From Denitromonas iodatirespirans (GTDB lineage: Bacteria > Pseudomonadota > Gammaproteobacteria > Burkholderiales > Rhodocyclaceae), in contig NZ_JAEKFT010000006.1 of NCBI RefSeq assembly GCF_018524365.1, forward strand, positions 62,001-126,000: DNA of 64,000 bases, read 5' to 3'. Of this stretch, positions 60,230 through 64,000 are shown piece after piece (position 1 is the stretch's first letter; the number at the start of each line of letters is the position of its first letter). The position numbers and the translations under genes are program-made. The notes beneath the pieces were generated by a model. It saw nothing but the letters and a program-made list of their open reading frames with translations, ran no database searches and was not told the DNA's origin.

Positions 60230-61126
60230 TCAGCCGCGCAGCAGGCTCAGCCAGTAGGTCATGGTCGGTACCGCCAATACGGTGGTGGCCGAAATCAGCC
60301 AGGCCACCCCGGGGCCGTCGCCGCCCATGCGCATGGCCAGGATGTAGGCCGAGGACGCCGACGGCAGCGCCGCGAACATCACCACCACGTCGCGCGCCAC
60401 GCCGGTCAAGCCCAGCCAGGGGGCGACGAACCAGATCACGGCCGGCAGGCAGAGCAGCTTGACCGCCATGATCCACCCCATCCCCAGCCAGCGCCCGCCG
60501 GCCTGCCCCCAGCGCAGGGCCGCACCCACCGCCAGCAGACCCAGCGCAATCGAGGCGTCCGCCAGGCGACCGAGAAAGGCCTGCGCCGGCGTCGCCAGCG
60601 TAGCCCCGGTCAGGTTGAAGGCCAGCCCCGCCAGGGTGGCCAGGATCAAGGGGTTTCTCGCCAGCTCGCGCCATACCCCGCCCTGTCCATGGCGCGCCAT
60701 CAGGCTGACCGCCATGACGTTGGCGAAGGGCACCATGGTGCCGCACAGCACGCCCATGGTGGCGATCCCTTCGGCGCCGTGCACCTTGCCCGCCACCGCC
60801 ATGCCGATATAGGTATTGAAGCGAAAGGCGCATTGCACGCGCGAGGCAAAGGCCATCGCCGACAGCCCGGCCAGCGCGCGCCCGGCCAGTCCGAGCGCAA
60901 AGCCGCTGCCCATCACCACCAGCCCGGCGAGGAACAGCGGGAGCGTCGTGTCGACATCGATTTGCGCCCGCGCCAGCGCGCCGAACAGCAGGGCCGGGAA
61001 GAGCACGAAGTAGACCAGCTTTTCCAGACCGCTCCAGAACCCGTCGACAAACCCGCCATAGCGGCGCAAAACCGTGCCGAGCAGGATCAGCGAAAAATCG
61101 GGCAGGAGGAGCAGGAAGGTATCCAT
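60230..61126 (-). CDS. AEC-family auxin-efflux-carrier-like permease
   Basis: This 298-aa inner-membrane protein has about ten helices of the AEC/PIN-type family (FSLILLGTVLRRYGGF start; FRFNTYIGMAVAG mid-region; ALPSASSAYILAMRMGG near the end). Family members export organic acids, amino acids or auxin; the substrate is unknown. I chose the ATG at 61126 (MDTFLLLLPDFS); the longer frame to 61201 is unlikely. It converges on phaM. Confidence 0.83.
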   Translation of the reverse strand: MDTFLLLLPDFSLILLGTVLRRYGGFVDGFWSGLEKLVYFVLFPALLFGALARAQIDVDTTLPLFLAGLVVMGSGFALGLAGRALAGLSAMAFASRVQCAFRFNTYIGMAVAGKVHGAEGIATMGVLCGTMVPFANVMAVSLMARHGQGGVWRELARNPLILATLAGLAFNLTGATLATPAQAFLGRLADASIALGLLAVGAALRWGQAGGRWLGMGWIMAVKLLCLPAVIWFVAPWLGLTGVARDVVVMFAALPSASSAYILAMRMGGDGPGVAWLISATTVLAVPTMTYWLSLLRG

Positions 61127-61269
61127 GCGCACGAGAATACCCGCCCCACCGGTGGCTGGGATATCCGTAACGAACGCATTCGTCGTCGCTGCTGCATCCA
61201 ATTGGCCGGCTGCGCCGTACAGGTAGCACGGGCGGCATCCTGCCCCCTGTCACCTCAACGGAGCACACC

Positions 61270-61857
61270 ATGGACACGACCCTCATCGATCTCTCCCCCA
61301 CCCGCCTCGAACGTCGCCGGTTGCTCGCCGCCGGCGGCCTGTTCGCGCTGGGCGCCACGGCAGCCATCGGCCTGGCAGCCCCCGGCCGCGCCCTGGCCGG
61401 CAAGGCGACGATGACCGACGCCGACGACCTGGCCATCCTCAATGTGGCCCTCGGGCTGGAATACCAGGCGATTGCCGCCTACCAGGTCGGCGCCGAATCC
61501 GGCCTGCTGACAAAACCGGTGCTCGACGTGGCGCTCAAGTTCCAGGGCCATCACAAGGCCCATGCCGAGGTGCTGGCCGGCACCGTCGGCAAGCTCGGCG
61601 GCACGCCGGCGATGGCGATGCGTACCGAGGACTACCGGTTTCCGGTCGACACGCTGAAGGATCAGGCCGACGTGCTGCGCTTTGCCGCCGGGCTGGAACA
61701 GGGCGCCGCCAGCGCCTACCTGGGCGCGGTGCCGCAGTTTTCGAATCGCGCACTGGCCCGCGCCGCCGCCAGCATCCTGGGCGACGAAACCATGCACTGG
61801 GCGATCCTGCTCAACGTGCTGGGCGAAGACCCGGTACCGGCCGCCTTCATCGGCTGA
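61270..61857 (+). CDS. Tat-exported ferritin-like protein
   Basis: This 195-aa protein has a twin-arginine signal (ERRRLLAAGGLFALG, about residues 15-29, cleavage after ALA near 43). The mature part is a four-helix ferritin-like domain (EYQAIAAYQVG, HHKAHAEVL, LEQGAASAY, DETMHWAILLNVL) in which Glu and His pairs could bind a di-metal centre. Members are periplasmic and of unknown function, sometimes linked to stress or desiccation. It is convergent with the anti-sigma gene and divergent from the AEC gene. The motifs support the fold; function is open. Confidence 0.8.
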   Translation: MDTTLIDLSPTRLERRRLLAAGGLFALGATAAIGLAAPGRALAGKATMTDADDLAILNVALGLEYQAIAAYQVGAESGLLTKPVLDVALKFQGHHKAHAEVLAGTVGKLGGTPAMAMRTEDYRFPVDTLKDQADVLRFAAGLEQGAASAYLGAVPQFSNRALARAAASILGDETMHWAILLNVLGEDPVPAAFIG

Positions 61858-61955
61858 CACCGCATCTGACGGGCTGCCGGGGGATCGCCGCGAGGGCGGC
61901 CCCCCCACCACCGGGGCCATTGAACGCAACCGCCTCGCCGCCGGCAGGGCCTGCC

Positions 61956-62648
61956 TCACACCGCGCCGATGGCGCCGACCAGGATCACCGGGCCGGTCGG
62001 CGCGCCGGTGGGCGAGCCGCCGGCCGGTTCGACCGAAACGGCCAGTTTTGCCCCTGCCTGCAACCGGCCGACCAAGGCTGCGGGCACCGGCAGCTGCGTG
62101 CCCAACTGTCCCATCACCGCCACCGACACCGGCGCGCTGCCATCGGGCGGCAGCAACCACAGCTCGTAGCTCTGTTGCGGCCCGGCCTCGACTGGGCGCG
62201 CCGGCGCCAGTGCCAGCCAGCGGCCGTCGTCGGACAGCGAGGCCACCACCGCCGCCCCGCCCTGGCCGCTGGCCAGGGTGGCGATCGGGCGCATGGCCGG
62301 TGCGGGCGCCGACCGGTCGATCATGACGACGCCGACCCACACAGCCAACGCGGCGCTCGTCGCCAGCGCCCAGCCGCGCCACACGCCCACCCGCGCATAC
62401 CAAGGTTGGCGGTAGCGGCGCAGGTCGAGGTCGCGCGCGATGCGCTGCCAGGTGGGTGGCGTCGGCGGCATGCGGAAGGCCTCGCTCGGCTGTGGCGTGA
62501 ACCGGTGCTGCCAATGCTGCAGGCGCAGCGCCACGCGCGGCTCCTGGGCGCAGGCGCGCTCGAAGCGCGCGCGTGCCGGCCCGCGCAGCGTGCCGAGCAG
62601 ATACTCGCCGCACAGGGCATCCAGATGAGGCGACTGACCAAGCTTCAT
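61956..62648 (-). CDS. RskA-type anti-sigma factor
   Basis: This 230-aa protein has a cytoplasmic N-terminal sigma-binding region (HLDALCGEYLLGTLRGPARARFE), one membrane helix (about 91-111) and a periplasmic RskA-like domain (SYELWLLPPDGSAPVSVAVMG). It probably holds the adjacent ECF sigma factor until an envelope signal triggers release. His8 and Cys13 are present but not the full HxxxCxxC zinc motif. Its ATG overlaps the sigma stop (ATGA). I chose 62648; a much longer upstream frame is an antisense-like extension. Confidence 0.85.
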   Translation of the reverse strand: MKLGQSPHLDALCGEYLLGTLRGPARARFERACAQEPRVALRLQHWQHRFTPQPSEAFRMPPTPPTWQRIARDLDLRRYRQPWYARVGVWRGWALATSAALAVWVGVVMIDRSAPAPAMRPIATLASGQGGAAVVASLSDDGRWLALAPARPVEAGPQQSYELWLLPPDGSAPVSVAVMGQLGTQLPVPAALVGRLQAGAKLAVSVEPAGGSPTGAPTGPVILVGAIGAV

Positions 62649-63217
62649 GACACCCCCATGCAGCTGTCGACGCAGTGCTTGAGACTTTGCAGCCCCCGTC
62701 GCACCCAGGATTTGACGGTGCCCAGCGGCGTGGCCAGATGGTCGGCCAGCTCGCCGTGGCTGAGCCCGTGCAGATAGGCCAGCACCAGCGCCTGACGCTC
62801 GCGGCCCTTGAGTTCGTCGAGGCAGCCGCGTAGCCAGTGACGCATCTGCGCCTGATCGGCCTCGTCCTCGGAGGAGGCCGACCAGTCGAAGAGCCGGTCG
62901 AGCGCGCCCTCGCTGTCGTCGAGCGTGCTCACCCGCGCCACGTCGGCACGGCTCACCGTGTCGATGGCGCGGTTGCGCACGATGGTCGCCATCCATGCCA
63001 CCGGCCGCGTGGCCACCGGATCGAAGCGTGTCGCGGCATGCCAGATCTTGATGAAGGCGTCGTGCAGCACTTCCTCGGCCAGCTCGCGCCGGCCGGTGAT
63101 CTTGAAGGCCACGCCCAGCAGCACCGGGGCGGTGCGCTGGTAGAGTTGCTCGAAGGCCGCGGCATCGCGCGCGGCGCTGAGGAGAATCAATCGTCGGATG
63201 TCGATGTCGTCGAGCAT
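62645..63217 (-). CDS. ECF-type RNA polymerase sigma factor
   Basis: This 190-aa sigma factor has region 2 (about 20-90; FEQLYQRTAPVLLGVAFKITG, DAFIKIWHAATRF) and region 4 (about 125-185; ERQALVLAYLHGLSHGELADHLATPLGTVKSWVRR), without regions 1 and 3. It resembles SigK-type ECF factors that pair with RskA. The start ATG at 63217 is clear. Its regulon is unknown, although the nearby ferritin-like gene is a natural candidate. Confidence 0.9.
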   Translation of the reverse strand: MLDDIDIRRLILLSAARDAAAFEQLYQRTAPVLLGVAFKITGRRELAEEVLHDAFIKIWHAATRFDPVATRPVAWMATIVRNRAIDTVSRADVARVSTLDDSEGALDRLFDWSASSEDEADQAQMRHWLRGCLDELKGRERQALVLAYLHGLSHGELADHLATPLGTVKSWVRRGLQSLKHCVDSCMGVS

Positions 63218-63262
63218 GGCCTCGTCCCGGCGCGCCCCATGCGCCGTCTACGCCCTGTACGC

Positions 63263-64000
63263 CTATCCGCCCGATCTGGATGCACGCGCGCGCAACTCGG
63301 CCGCGTCGGCATCGGCCGCCGGCGCGGCGGTCGCCTCACCCAGCGAAAACTCGCTCAGGCCGAAGGGCGGGGCGAACTGGCGCATGCCGCCGACCTCGAC
63401 GACCATGCCGCGCGCCTGGATCTGCGGATGCTGCAGGCTCTCGTGCAGGCGCAGCACGGGCGTGACACAACAATCGACGGCATCGAACACCGCCGTCCAT
63501 TCGGCCAGCGTACGGCCGCGGAAGATCGCTTCGAGCTGGGCGCGGGCATAGCGCCCCTGCTCGCCGACGCTCAAGTGATACGGCTTGAGATCGGGCCGGC
63601 CGAGAGTGTCGCAGGTCAGTTGCCAGAACTTCTCTTCGAGCGCGCCGACGGCCATGTGGCGGCCGTCCAGGGTCTCGTACACACCATAGCAGGGCACGCC
63701 GCCGGTGAGCAGGTCGTCGCCGCGCGGCCGGGTCTGGCCGTGGGCCAGCACTTCGGCCATGGGAAAGATGGCATGGGCCAGCGCGGCGTCGGTCATGGCC
63801 ACGTCCACATGCCGCCCGCGGCCGTTGGCGCGCGCATCGATGACGGCCGCCAGCAGCCCCACCAGCGGGGTCAGCGTGCCGCCGAGCAGGTCGGCGATCT
63901 GCAGGTTGCTCAGTGCTGGCGGGCCGCCGGCGCTGCCGATCTGGTCGAGCACGCCGGCGTAGCCGAGGTAGTTGATGTCATGGCCGGCGCGCTGGGCATA
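63263..64000 (-). CDS. CaiB/BaiF CoA-transferase family protein, 5'-truncated by the window edge
   Basis: The visible 245 residues are the C-terminal part of an alpha-methylacyl-CoA racemase-like protein. GHDINYLGYAG near the edge carries the catalytic Asp region, and VDVAMTDAALAHA and GGVPCYGVYETLDGRHMAVGALE are family segments. These enzymes epimerise 2-methylacyl-CoAs or transfer CoA between acids. The gene continues to the right of the window, so the start is not visible. It ends 46 bp before the ECF sigma start on the same strand. Confidence 0.88.
   Translation of the reverse strand, partial: YAQRAGHDINYLGYAGVLDQIGSAGGPPALSNLQIADLLGGTLTPLVGLLAAVIDARANGRGRHVDVAMTDAALAHAIFPMAEVLAHGQTRPRGDDLLTGGVPCYGVYETLDGRHMAVGALEEKFWQLTCDTLGRPDLKPYHLSVGEQGRYARAQLEAIFRGRTLAEWTAVFDAVDCCVTPVLRLHESLQHPQIQARGMVVEVGGMRQFAPPFGLSEFSLGEATAAPAADADAAELRARASRSGG

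Noticed and set aside
60209-60240. Terminator between phaM and the AEC gene
   Set aside because: Only a 5-bp GCGGC/GCCGC pairing overlapping the AEC stop codon was seen, with no T-tract.
61956-62996. A 346-aa extended version of the anti-sigma factor
   Set aside because: The extension is an out-of-frame reading of the sigma gene. The ATG at 62648 overlapping the sigma stop is the natural start.

Overview
The window is high-GC DNA from a betaproteobacterium, most likely in the Rhodocyclales (Azoarcus/Thauera/Zoogloea-like). The evidence is the gene order tRNA-Tyr/Gly/Thr-tuf-tRNA-Trp-secE-nusG-rplKAJL-rpoBC-rpsLG-fusA-tuf-S10-spc-alpha with infA between secY and rpmJ, together with a RegB/RegA redox two-component pair, a PhaM-type polyhydroxyalkanoate granule protein and a fused indolepyruvate:ferredoxin oxidoreductase. 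The taxonomic call is an inference from gene content, not from a database search.

Layout. 1-15.3 kb: housekeeping and regulatory genes. These are ssb with a YajR-like MFS transporter, divergent uvrA, a GGDEF/EAL protein with a periplasmic CxxCH motif, a ribbon-helix-helix regulator divergent from a DJ-1/PfpI protein, a MarR-cation/proton antiporter-LapA operon, galE, a PCu(A)C copper chaperone, and regB-regA-hsp15. 15.4-47.6 kb: one uninterrupted minus-strand block holding the translation and transcription machinery: 31 ribosomal protein genes, rpoA, rpoB, rpoC, infA, secY, secE, nusG, fusA, two tuf copies and four tRNAs. 47.6-53.6 kb: an Lrp/AsnC regulator divergent from indolepyruvate:ferredoxin oxidoreductase, a membrane-anchored methyltransferase and an orphan ParA-type ATPase. 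53.7-59.4 kb: a possible trans-envelope signalling module made of a NarL/LuxR response regulator, a TonB-dependent receptor, a periplasmic binding protein and a hybrid histidine kinase. 59.5-64 kb: phaM, an AEC permease, a Tat-exported ferritin-like protein, an ECF sigma/anti-sigma pair and a truncated CaiB/BaiF (alpha-methylacyl-CoA racemase-like) gene.

How it works together. The ribosomal block is divided by recognisable sigma70-type promoters ahead of tRNA-Tyr, rpsL, rplC, rplN and rpsM. Three of these (tRNA-Tyr, rpsL, rpsM) have a -35 TTGA that contains the TGA stop codon of the gene before it. Several of the promoters lie inside or against inverted repeats. Terminator-like hairpins also occur inside operons: in the rpsL leader, between rpsG and fusA, and between rplL and rpoB. 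These suggest attenuation or graded expression.

No CRISPR array, insertion sequence, prophage or replication origin was seen. The strongest candidate for an undescribed system is the receptor/binding-protein/hybrid-kinase/response-regulator module at 53.7-59.4 kb. Its receptor gene also has a lower-GC interior that suggests mosaic exchange.
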